5,489 nt of DNA, taken from positions 1 through 5,489 of the forward strand of contig JACDEQ010000158.1 in the NCBI GenBank assembly GCA_013816225.1, in the 5' to 3' direction. Every line of letters starts with the position of its first letter. The first letter of the stretch is position 1. The position numbers were made by a program, and so were the translations under genes. Source of the DNA: Armatimonadota bacterium. Its GTDB lineage: Bacteria > Armatimonadota > Fimbriimonadia > Fimbriimonadales > ATM1. Shown here one piece after another: positions 1-5,469 of the stretch. The notes beneath the pieces were generated by a model, which was not told where the DNA came from, did no database searches, and was given only the letters and a program-made list of their open reading frames with translations.

Positions 1-909
1 GTTATTGGAAGGACGTTTAAGCCCGAGCCTTGTGTCCACATAGTTGAACGGTATTAAGTTCACGAGGGACGGCAGGCCGTCGATGAGCCGAGCCAAGGCA
101 TGAGCCTGCTCGATCGTGTCGTTGACGCCATCCATCAGCAAGTACTCGAACGTGATCTTCCGGCCCGTTGCTTGAACATAGCGATGGCAAGACGCGATCA
201 ATTCCTTCACTGGCCAACGGTGGTTCACAGGCATCAGGCTGCTCCGCACCTCGTCGAGCGGCGAGTGGAGTGAAACCGCAAGGTGTATGGGCAAGGCTTC
301 CTCCGCGAGCTTGTCGATCTGAGGAACCAGGCCGACGGTGGAAACCGTGATGTGTCGGTTGCTCAGGCCGACCTCGTCTTTAAACAGCCTGAGCGAAGCG
401 ACAACCGCGTCGTAATTGTGCAGTGGCTCGCCCATGCCCATGTAGACCACGTGGGATATCCTTCTTTCCGAATACCGCTGCAACATTAGATACTGCCCAA
501 CAATTTCGCCGACGGTAAGGTTCCGGTCGAAGCCGCTGAGCCCTGTCGCGCAGAACTCACACCCCATCGCGCACCCCACCTGCGTGCTGATGCAGCAGCT
601 CACCCGCTCCTCGAACGGCAGGAGGACGCACTCGAACGCTTGGCCGTCATCGTGGTCGACGAGAAGCTTGATTACTCCGTCCACGGAGTGCTGTTCGGCT
701 CGAACCGTGAGCGGGCTAACCGCATACTCTTCGCTCAACCGTGCGCGATCGGCCGCCGGGATGTCGGTCATTTCGTCGATTATTTGTACATCGCGCTTGT
801 AAATCCAGCCGGCCACTTGGCGCCCGCGAACCCGCGCCAACGGGTCGCCCTCGAAAAGGCGCCCAATTTCGGCGCTTGTCATTCCGACGAGGGCCCGCCG
901 CGGTTCCAC
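1..909 (-). CDS. rlmN: RlmN, dual-specificity 23S rRNA A2503 / tRNA A37 C2-methyltransferase (C-terminus cut by window edge)
   Basis: This radical-SAM enzyme methylates C2 of A2503 in 23S rRNA, and of A37 in some tRNAs, in the cytoplasm; that is family knowledge. The 303 codons seen are open without interruption to the left edge. Visible motifs are the radical-SAM cluster CAMGCEFC (Cys113, 117, 120; DNA about 550-573), preceded by SCCISTQVG, then MGMGEP at 157-162 (SAM binding), HITVSTVG near 187-193, LAVSLHSP near 210-217 and NLIPFN near 284-289. Family members have about 345-370 residues, so roughly 40-60 C-terminal residues, including the methyl-carrying cysteine, lie outside. GTG at 909 is chosen because the frame is closed by TGA at 925-927, only TTG 915 and GTG 909 lie before the conserved ALVGM segment, and a TACAAT hexamer sits 7 bases ahead. 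ATG 882 would cut into homology. It is divergent from the 1018-1452 gene. Confidence 0.96.
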   Translation of the reverse strand, partial: MEPRRALVGMTSAEIGRLFEGDPLARVRGRQVAGWIYKRDVQIIDEMTDIPAADRARLSEEYAVSPLTVRAEQHSVDGVIKLLVDHDDGQAFECVLLPFEERVSCCISTQVGCAMGCEFCATGLSGFDRNLTVGEIVGQYLMLQRYSERRISHVVYMGMGEPLHNYDAVVASLRLFKDEVGLSNRHITVSTVGLVPQIDKLAEEALPIHLAVSLHSPLDEVRSSLMPVNHRWPVKELIASCHRYVQATGRKITFEYLLMDGVNDTIEQAHALARLIDGLPSLVNLIPFNYVDTRLGLKRPSNN

Positions 910-915
910 AGCCAA

Positions 916-921
916 ATTGTA
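916..921 (-). promoter_or_regulatory. Candidate -10 element of rlmN (TACAAT), implying a leaderless mRNA
   Basis: Read on the minus strand, TACAAT ends 7 bases before the GTG at 909, so transcription would be expected to start at or next to the start codon. There is no Shine-Dalgarno sequence in the short gap. No good -35 hexamer is seen at 16-19 bp; a TTGACG lies too far upstream (31 bp). The leaderless reading is an inference from spacing. Confidence 0.45.
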
Positions 922-1017
922 CGCTCAAACGGGAACGGGGCATTTAGAAAAGCGTCAATGGACAGTGAAACGTCAGGTTCAGTAGATGGCGTTCAGCCAC
1001 GGGATAAGAAAATAGAA

Positions 1018-1452
1018 ATGAGAAAAAGAATGAAATTGATGTTTGCGACGACGGCCGCGTTCGGCGCCGTCGCCGTGGCGGGCGCCGGGCTTTTCGGCGA
1101 CATTATCACCGACCTCTTGAAAATCGGCGGCATCGGTCTTGTGGTCGACCGGTTTGGGCCGGAGATCAACAAGGCATTCAACACCGTTCAGGGCTTCACC
1201 GAGAGCGAGGCAACGATGACCAAGGTCGTGCCGATTCTTTCGGTCGGCCAGGGCAAATTCATCGGGGCCGTGCAGGTCATGGGCCCGCGTACCCTGGTTC
1301 AGAAAGTGAAGGCAGTGGCCCAGCTTGAAACGAAGTTCGCCGGCACCATTCGGCTCAAGGCGATGGTTCCGATCGAGTCCAAGAAAGTCGTCAACAACAT
1401 CCGCCGCGTACCCGGCGTGGGTGTCAGCGGAATAGTCGATCTTAAACTCTGA
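1018..1452 (+). CDS. Putative exported protein of unknown function (144 aa)
   Basis: I do not recognise this family with certainty. The 144-residue product begins with a basic N-terminus (MRKRMK) followed by a hydrophobic stretch, about residues 7-25 (LMFATTAAFGAVAVAGAG), that looks like a Sec signal peptide or membrane anchor. The rest is a small soluble domain: a Gly/Ile/Val-rich segment (LLKIGGIGLVV, about 33-43), a beta-rich middle (VVPILSVGQGKFIGAVQV, about 70-87), and a C-terminal VPGVGVSGIVDLKL. No cysteines or catalytic motif are evident. The reading frame stays open upstream to about 640, but that part is antisense to rlmN, so it is excluded. ATG 1018 is preferred; ATG 1030 would still leave the hydrophobic segment, though it would remove the first two basic residues. 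No Shine-Dalgarno is visible (upstream is A-rich). It is transcribed away from rlmN and followed by a strong hairpin. That it is a real gene rests on signal-peptide structure and strand logic. Confidence 0.72.
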   Translation: MRKRMKLMFATTAAFGAVAVAGAGLFGDIITDLLKIGGIGLVVDRFGPEINKAFNTVQGFTESEATMTKVVPILSVGQGKFIGAVQVMGPRTLVQKVKAVAQLETKFAGTIRLKAMVPIESKKVVNNIRRVPGVGVSGIVDLKL

Positions 1453-1488
1453 CCGTCACATCTGGGGGCGGTGAGAGGAATTCAACGG

Positions 1489-1514
1489 GGCGTCGATGCT
1501 GCAGCGTCGACGCC
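1489..1514 (+). terminator. Strong hairpin downstream of the exported-protein gene; possible terminator or REP-like palindrome
   Basis: The arms GGCGTCGATGC (1489-1499) and GCGTCGACGCC (1504-1514) pair over 11 positions with one G-T wobble and a TGCA loop. It starts 37 bases after the stop codon of the 1018-1452 gene. The following bases (TTCGTCGTC) are only weakly T-rich, so an intrinsic terminator without a proper U-tract is possible. Since it lies next to a Y1 transposase relic, a REP-type palindrome is the alternative. Confidence 0.5.
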
Positions 1515-1536
1515 TTCGTCGTCATAGCTAACCAAG

Positions 1537-1556
1537 GGCAACCCGAACGGGTTGCC
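1537..1556. repeat. Perfect 9-bp inverted repeat next to a transposase relic
   Basis: GGCAACCCG (1537-1545) and CGGGTTGCC (1548-1556) are perfect inverted arms separated by AA; sterically the loop would be CGAACG or GAAC. It lies directly upstream of the Y1 transposase remnant, where palindromes recognised by such enzymes are often found. It could also act as part of a terminator together with the hairpin at 1489-1514. Confidence 0.5.
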
Positions 1557-1558
1557 TG

Positions 1559-1868
1559 CCTGCTTCGGCGAGGCGAAAGTGGCGGTTCGAGGTGTGGGCC
1601 GAGGTGGTGATGCCTGAGCACGTGCACCTGCTCGTCCATCCAATGCAAGGGAAATACAGCATAGCTGCCATCCGCAGAGATATCAAACGCCCGGGTTGCG
1701 GCTGGGTGGCTCGACTCAATGAATTGGGTGCCGAGGATAACCGTCCGAGTGGTTCCGCTGGCAACAACCACTGGCTCCCGCAACGGTCGTCCGTGCACGG
1801 CCCCCCCAACTTTGCACAACCATCGCCGGCCAGCATGCGGCCTGGACTTTGAAGCTGTAGGCGGCTGA
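1559..1868 (+). pseudogene. Decayed Y1 (HUH) transposase, REP-associated (RAYT)-type, 5' truncated and frameshifted
   Basis: Y1/HUH transposases cut and join single-stranded DNA; RAYT members act on REP palindromes (family knowledge). In the frame through 1592 the translation contains WRFEVWAEVVMPEHVHLLV followed by HPMQGKYSIAAIRRDIKRP, the typical core with the His-x-His metal site (HVH). There is no intact start: the frame is closed by TAA at 1529-1531, and the usual N-terminal portion is absent. After about 1686-1692 the similarity seems to move to the next frame (VAAGWLDSMNWVPRITVRV), which resembles the region after the HUH core, ending at TGA 1866-1868. A later WQ-like piece appears in yet another frame. 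No catalytic-tyrosine helix can be placed with confidence. The relic is on the strand opposite leuA. The HUH core is confident; the later frameshifts are inferred from remembered family patterns. Confidence 0.75.
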
Positions 1869-1956
1869 AGGTTAGCACTCGAGTCACCCTTCACCAGCGC
1901 AGAGTCGAATCGGGGGTATTGCCGCTCCGCGATCGTGGCCCGATCACGAGACGGGC

Positions 1957-3108
1957 TTAGTGAACGGTTTCGACCAGGTCCCGCAGGTCTTCGGAAGTCA
2001 CCTCCGACTTCTTGTCCGCAACTCCCAAGAAATCGTTGTAAATCTTCTCGAAGCGCTCTTCTGTGAAGCTGAAACCGAGCTCCGCCAACCGGTGCTTCAC
2101 GCCGTGCCGCCCGCTGCGCGCGGTAAGGATAATCTCGCTCTTGTCGGCGCCCACCATCTTCGGGTCGATGATCTCGTAGGTGCTGCGCTCCTTCAAGACC
2201 CCGTCCTGGTGAATGCCGCTGCTGTGCGCATAAGCATTCGCGCCCACCACGGCTTTGTTTCGCTGGACCATCATGCCTGTCAGCCTGCTAACCAAATGGC
2301 TGATCTTCAGAAGCTTGGAGGCGTTAATTCCGCAATTTACTTTGAAGTAATCCGCGCGAATCTTCAGCGCCATCACGACTTCTTCGAGCGACGTATTCCC
2401 CGCCCGCTCGCCGATGCCGTTGATCGTGACCTCCACCTGCCTTGCCCCGCCCAGGACGCCCGCAAGCGTGTTCGCCGTGGCCATCCCCAAATCGTTGTGG
2501 CAGTGGCAGCTGAAAACCGCTTTGTCCGAGTTCGGCACCCGTTCGATGATGTTCGAAATTAGCTCGTGGTACTCCTGGGGATATGTGTAGCCCGTCGTAT
2601 CCGGCACATTGACGACGGTCGCGCCCGCATCGATCACGGCTTCCACGACGCGGTAGACGTACTCACGGTCCGCGCGACCCGAGTCCTCCATGAAGTACTC
2701 GACGTCGTCCACGAAATTGCGTGCCAGCTTAACAGCGTTGACACCCGCCTCCAACGCCTGGTCGCGCGACATTTTCAGCTTGTACTGGAGGTGATTCTCG
2801 CTCACGCCGAGGCCCGTGTGGATGCGCGCCCGTTCGGCCGGCTTCAACGCCTCCGCGGCGCACTCGATGTCTTTGGCGAGGGCGCGTGTGAGGCCACAAA
2901 CGGTGACACCCTTGAGTTCTTTGCTCAAGGTTTGAACGCTCTCGAAATCTCCCGGCGAGCTGATCGGGAATCCCGCCTCGATTACGTCGACGCCGAGGTC
3001 GACCAGAGCCATCCCGATCTCGACCTTTTGGCCGACATCCAAGTGCACCCCGGGACTCTGCTCGCCGTCCCTGAGAGTCGTATCGAAGACGCTGACGCGG
3101 TTTCCCAT
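1957..3108 (-). CDS. leuA: 2-isopropylmalate synthase, short form lacking the C-terminal regulatory domain
   Basis: It condenses acetyl-CoA with 2-oxoisovalerate, the first committed step of leucine synthesis. The 383 residues form a DRE-TIM barrel: DTTLRDGEQ at 9-17 (catalytic Arg13, metal ligand Asp14), EAGFPISSPGDFESVQ at 44-59 (characteristic of isopropylmalate rather than homocitrate synthases), VNVPDTTGY at 167-174, metal-ligand HCHNDLG at 202-208, NGIGERAGN at 230-238, and the subdomain motif HSSGIHQDG at 295-303. The usual enzyme has about 500-520 residues. This one ends right after the linker subdomain (FLGVADKK), so the leucine-binding domain (LeuA dimer domain) is missing, which suggests loss of classical feedback inhibition. 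No convincing remnant of that domain was found downstream. The start ATG at 3108 fits the family N-terminus; the leader GGGCGAAAAGAACA has no clear Shine-Dalgarno. No other leu gene is adjacent. A citramalate synthase role is less likely but not excluded. Confidence 0.93.
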   Translation of the reverse strand: MGNRVSVFDTTLRDGEQSPGVHLDVGQKVEIGMALVDLGVDVIEAGFPISSPGDFESVQTLSKELKGVTVCGLTRALAKDIECAAEALKPAERARIHTGLGVSENHLQYKLKMSRDQALEAGVNAVKLARNFVDDVEYFMEDSGRADREYVYRVVEAVIDAGATVVNVPDTTGYTYPQEYHELISNIIERVPNSDKAVFSCHCHNDLGMATANTLAGVLGGARQVEVTINGIGERAGNTSLEEVVMALKIRADYFKVNCGINASKLLKISHLVSRLTGMMVQRNKAVVGANAYAHSSGIHQDGVLKERSTYEIIDPKMVGADKSEIILTARSGRHGVKHRLAELGFSFTEERFEKIYNDFLGVADKKSEVTSEDLRDLVETVH

Positions 3109-3128
3109 TGTTCTTTTCGCCCAATGGG

Positions 3129-3150
3129 ATTATACAGCGGTTTTCAGCGG
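3129..3150 (-). promoter_or_regulatory. leuA promoter: consensus -10 TATAAT with adjoining 10-bp-spaced direct repeat
   Basis: On the minus strand a perfect TATAAT occupies 3134-3129, predicting transcription start near 3122 and a leader of about 14 bases before ATG 3108. No good -35 is visible at 16-18 bp. Immediately upstream the hexamer CCGCTG occurs twice, at 3145-3150 and 3135-3140, exactly 10 bp apart and abutting the -10; this may be an activator or repressor site, or chance. Confidence 0.55.
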
Positions 3151-3166
3151 TGAGTTACGGACGAGA

Positions 3167-3194
3167 GCTTGCCGCTGCTAGGTCGGCGGCAAGC
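3167..3194. repeat. Perfect 9-bp inverted repeat between leuA and the metalloprotease relic
   Basis: GCTTGCCGC (3167-3175) and GCGGCAAGC (3186-3194) pair perfectly around a 10-base loop. It lies upstream of the leuA -10 box, so it is not in the leuA leader, and downstream of the minus-strand metalloprotease relic and hydrolase gene. No T-run follows on either strand. It may be a weak terminator for the upstream minus-strand transcript or a protein-binding site. Confidence 0.45.
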
Positions 3195-3231
3195 CATCGG
3201 TAATTAGCCGCGCCAGCTATCCAGGACGCAA

Positions 3232-3636
3232 TCATCCTAGATCCTTGTCCAGCGGTGAACTCGACCTACACGAATCGTCGTGTAATCCATGAAGTTGGTG
3301 ATCGGGTCTTCGCCGGGATTCCACCGGCCCGTGCGGGTGTTACGGTCCGCAGGGGAGCCGTAGGCGGGCGCTCTTTCCGCTGCAGTATCTTCCACCGGGT
3401 CGCCGCCACGGGAGCCATCACGGAACGCATGATAGAGCCCGAACCAGTGGACCGGGACATCGCGCAGATTGTTGGGCGCAGCCGAGCCGCCTGGAAGGGT
3501 CGGATGAAGCACAACGACCTTCGTTGTTGGGATTATTTGCATGGTCGACCGGGAATGTCGACCACCCGAGGTAGCCGGCCCCACAAGTGGTGTAGATGCC
3601 AAGCACGTTGGAAGTGCCGATCCGTAGGGCGGGTTT
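3232..3636 (-). pseudogene. Decayed M43-family (pappalysin/cytophagalysin-type) zinc metalloprotease fragment
   Basis: Members of this metzincin family are usually secreted proteases. Reading the minus strand, ALRIGTSNVLGIYTTCGAGY and LGWSTFPVDHANNP match the family segment before the active site (about 3630-3525). The similarity then shifts frame near 3515-3530 to VVVLHPTLPGGSAAPNNL, VHWFGLYHAF (HxxGxxH at 3429-3449), DTAAERAPAYG and DPITNFMDY (Met-turn, 3282-3296), and returns to the first frame near 3280 as DDSC before TGA at 3232-3234. Where the family has HExxHxxGxxH, this copy reads DVPVHWFGLYH with about four residues lost, so the first zinc-binding His and the catalytic Glu are gone. 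There is no signal peptide or prodomain: the homology begins 8 bases after the hydrolase stop at 3645. Two frameshifts plus loss of the active site make an inactive remnant almost certain. Family assignment is from motif recall. Confidence 0.85.
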
Positions 3637-3644
3637 TGAAGGCC

Positions 3645-5027
3645 CTAGATCGTGACGGTCTCGAACATCTTGGGTACGTGGGATTCCCACCCGAGCTCGG
3701 CCCGCATTCTTTGCTGAAGAGCTGCCTGGGCCGGAGGCTCGCCGTGAACGATGTACGTCGCCTTCGGCCTTACCTTGAACCCACGCAACCAGTCCATGAT
3801 TTCGTCGGAGTCGGCGTGCGCGGAGAGCGAGCCGATTTGGCGTACGGACGCCCGAACCGGAATCAAATCACCCATGATCTTGACCTTGGGAGCGCCCTCC
3901 GTCAACCTGCGGCCGAGAGTCCCTTCCGCCTGATATCCGACGAACAGAACGATATTCGCGGGGTCAGGCAGGCGGCGAGCGAGATGGTGAACGACGCGGC
4001 CGCCGGTGGCCATGCCGCTGCTCGCGATGATGATCCCCGGCCCGCGATCCTCGTTGATCTTCTTCGACTCCTGCACAGTCCGCACGAAATGCACGTATTT
4101 GGGCTTGAGCGGGTTGAGATTGTCTTCTTCGAGCTTCTCCATCTCGATATCGTGATCCTCATGGTGCCGCGCGTAGATTCCGGTCGCATCGACTGCCATC
4201 GGGCTATCGACATAGACCTGAATGTCTGGCAGGCGGCCGGCTATTTGTAGCTCATGCAGGTAGTAGAGGACGTCCTGCGTCCGCCCGATCGCGAAAGCGG
4301 GTATCACGATCATGCCCCCGCTCTGCTGAACCTCGCGGACGATTTCCAGGAGCTCTTCCCCAGGAGAGGTCTTGGCATGGACTCGATCGCCGTAGGTGCT
4401 CTCGATCAAAAGCACGTCGGCGCTTTCCATCGTCACAGGGTCGCGGATGATCGGGGTGTTGAATCGCCCGAGATCGCCGCTGAACAACACGTTGCGGCCG
4501 TCGGGTAGGAAGAACTCGATAAACGCCGACCCCAGAATGTGCCCGGCCCGACGGTAGCGGAACGAGCAGCCTCTCTCCAAGAAGATGACTTCGTCGAACT
4601 TCTGCTCCTTCAACAGCTTGGCGGCGCGGTGCGCGTCCTCGACGGTGTAAAGAGGAAGCGCCGGCTCGTGCTCGGAAAAGCCTTTCTTGTTCGCGTAACG
4701 GGCGTATTCTTCCTGCAGGTGGCCGCTATCCGGAAGGCTTAGCCGCGTGATCTCGGCGGTGGCGGCTGTGCAGTGGATCGGCCCGGCGTATCCGTCCTTC
4801 ACGAGCCGCGGCAGGTACCCGATGTGGTCGATGTGGGCGTGCGTGATCAATACGGCGTCGATCTCGTGCGGAGGTATCGAGAGGGGCTTCCAGTTGCGCT
4901 CTTTGAGTTCCTTGGAGCCTTGAAACAGGCCGCAGTCGATGAGGTACGTCTTCCCGTCGACCCTCAGGAGATGCTTCGACCCCGTCACCGTCTCAGCGGC
5001 TCCCAAAAACTGCAGCGTAGCGTTCAC
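3645..5027 (-). CDS. Metallo-beta-lactamase fold hydrolase with beta-CASP and RNA-specificity domains (Ysh1/CPSF73-like)
   Basis: This 460-residue protein belongs to the beta-CASP group of zinc-dependent nucleases that act on RNA. The metallo-beta-lactamase domain begins with LGAAETVTGS (8-17) and has THAHIDH at 62-68 (zinc motif HxHxDH), AGHILGSA at 161-168 (His163) and SGDLGR at 183-188 (Asp185). The beta-CASP part contains IESTYGDR (motif A, Glu209), PAFAIGRTQDVL (243-254), VYVDSPMA (271-278) and SSGMATGGRVVHHL (336-349). The C-terminal RMMBL segment has LSAHAD (motif B, His404) and VHGEP (motif C, His428). All expected catalytic residues are present and the length is normal for stand-alone bacterial members (about 450-470), so it should be active. 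Its exact RNA substrate is not known. The start is GTG at 5027, as the frame is closed by TAA four codons upstream; a TAAGCT hexamer ends 7 bases before it. The metalloprotease relic lies just downstream. Confidence 0.93.
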   Translation of the reverse strand: MNATLQFLGAAETVTGSKHLLRVDGKTYLIDCGLFQGSKELKERNWKPLSIPPHEIDAVLITHAHIDHIGYLPRLVKDGYAGPIHCTAATAEITRLSLPDSGHLQEEYARYANKKGFSEHEPALPLYTVEDAHRAAKLLKEQKFDEVIFLERGCSFRYRRAGHILGSAFIEFFLPDGRNVLFSGDLGRFNTPIIRDPVTMESADVLLIESTYGDRVHAKTSPGEELLEIVREVQQSGGMIVIPAFAIGRTQDVLYYLHELQIAGRLPDIQVYVDSPMAVDATGIYARHHEDHDIEMEKLEEDNLNPLKPKYVHFVRTVQESKKINEDRGPGIIIASSGMATGGRVVHHLARRLPDPANIVLFVGYQAEGTLGRRLTEGAPKVKIMGDLIPVRASVRQIGSLSAHADSDEIMDWLRGFKVRPKATYIVHGEPPAQAALQQRMRAELGWESHVPKMFETVTI

Positions 5028-5250
5028 TGCATCAGCTTACCGGACGACCGGACACCCTGTTGGTGGCGCGCCGGCTGGATCGTCCCGGCGATCGCGCTGT
5101 TGGTAGTGGCCACAAGAGCACACCCCATCAGATGCCGGTCAGCATGACAGGGTGACGCGACGCGCGCGGCCTGGGGATGTCTTGCTTCCGAATCATGCAA
5201 GCTAAGTGTCAAAGGAGCAGACAAAGGTTGCGAGAATTGCCGACGCCGCC
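5028..5250. other. Divergent intergenic region between the hydrolase and hicB
   Basis: No convincing gene is seen. A minus-strand frame at 5024-5224 (66 codons, low complexity in Arg/Ala/His, no recognised motif) ends with TGA overlapping the hydrolase GTG by GTGA, but nothing else supports it. A minor 5-bp inverted repeat CTTGC/GCAAG lies near 5180-5200. The region presumably carries divergent promoters. Confidence 0.4.
5034..5039 (-). promoter_or_regulatory. Candidate -10 element (TAAGCT) for the beta-CASP hydrolase gene
   Basis: On the minus strand TAAGCT fits the loose TAnnnT pattern of -10 boxes and ends exactly 7 bases before the GTG start at 5027, the same spacing as in rlmN. No ribosome-binding site lies between. 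It is weak alone, and supported only by the repeated geometry in this window. Confidence 0.3.
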
Positions 5251-5266
5251 TGTAACATAATGTAAC
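5251..5266 (+). promoter_or_regulatory. hicB promoter/operator candidate: TGTAAC direct repeat overlapping a CATAAT -10
   Basis: TGTAAC occurs at 5251-5256 and 5261-5266, one helical turn (10 bp) apart. Between and overlapping them is CATAAT (5256-5261), a good -10 match ending 8 bases before ATG 5269, so the mRNA may start at or very near the start codon. A possible -35 is TTGCGA at 5228-5233, but the spacing is poor. The repeats are well placed for autoregulation of the toxin-antitoxin pair; that is an inference. Confidence 0.4.
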
Positions 5267-5268
5267 GC

Positions 5269-5469
5269 ATGAATTGGCGCGTCATTCTGGAGCAAGACGA
5301 AGAAACGGGCGAGTGGGCGGCATGGTGTCCGGAGCTCAAGGGGTGCGTCTCTGCAGGAGCCACCCGAGAAGAAGCGATTGAGAACATAAAGGAAGCGATC
5401 GCGCTCTACTTGGAGCCGTTGCCGATCGAAACGCCACCGGGGGCGGTCGAACTCAAGGTCGCCGTCTAG
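5269..5469 (+). CDS. hicB: HicB-family antitoxin of a type II toxin-antitoxin system
   Basis: HicB antitoxins bind and block HicA, an mRNA-cleaving toxin with a double-stranded-RNA-binding-like fold. The 66-residue product has the compact HicB fold signature: VILEQDEETGEWAAWCPEL (5-23), the hallmark GCV (25-27), then TREEAIENIKEAIALYLE (32-49), followed by a short proline-containing tail. No C-terminal ribbon-helix-helix or helix-turn-helix domain is present, so this is the short type and DNA binding, if any, would need another arrangement. The ATG at 5269 starts the conserved first beta strand, so no earlier start is needed; there is no Shine-Dalgarno, but a CATAAT lies 8 bases ahead. The stop TAG is followed at once by a probable hicA start, so HicB comes first in the pair. 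Solitary HicB-like proteins exist, so function depends on the partner beyond the edge. Confidence 0.88.
   Translation: MNWRVILEQDEETGEWAAWCPELKGCVSAGATREEAIENIKEAIALYLEPLPIETPPGAVELKVAV

Noticed and set aside
640..1017. Upstream extension of the exported-protein frame to give a 270-residue protein
   Set aside because: Most of the extension is antisense to the rlmN coding region, and using it would bury the signal peptide in the middle of the protein.
1442..1894. Minus-strand frames of 150 and 119 codons downstream of leuA, considered as a detached LeuA regulatory domain
   Set aside because: I could not match the translation to the LeuA dimer-domain pattern, and the plus strand here carries the transposase core; a chance LQLQS-like string is not enough.
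1921..1956. Weak inverted repeats (GATCG/CGATC) after the leuA stop as a terminator
   Set aside because: The stem is only about 5 bp with no T-run, so it is not supportable.
1960..3153. Two long plus-strand frames (about 200 and 195 codons) opposite leuA
   Set aside because: The minus-strand leuA has all family motifs; the antisense translations are Arg/His/Val-rich mirrors of it without motifs.
3255..4250. A 331-codon open frame on the plus strand
   Set aside because: It lies antisense to the well-supported beta-CASP hydrolase and the metalloprotease relic, and its translation shows no recognisable domain. It is a GC-driven shadow frame.
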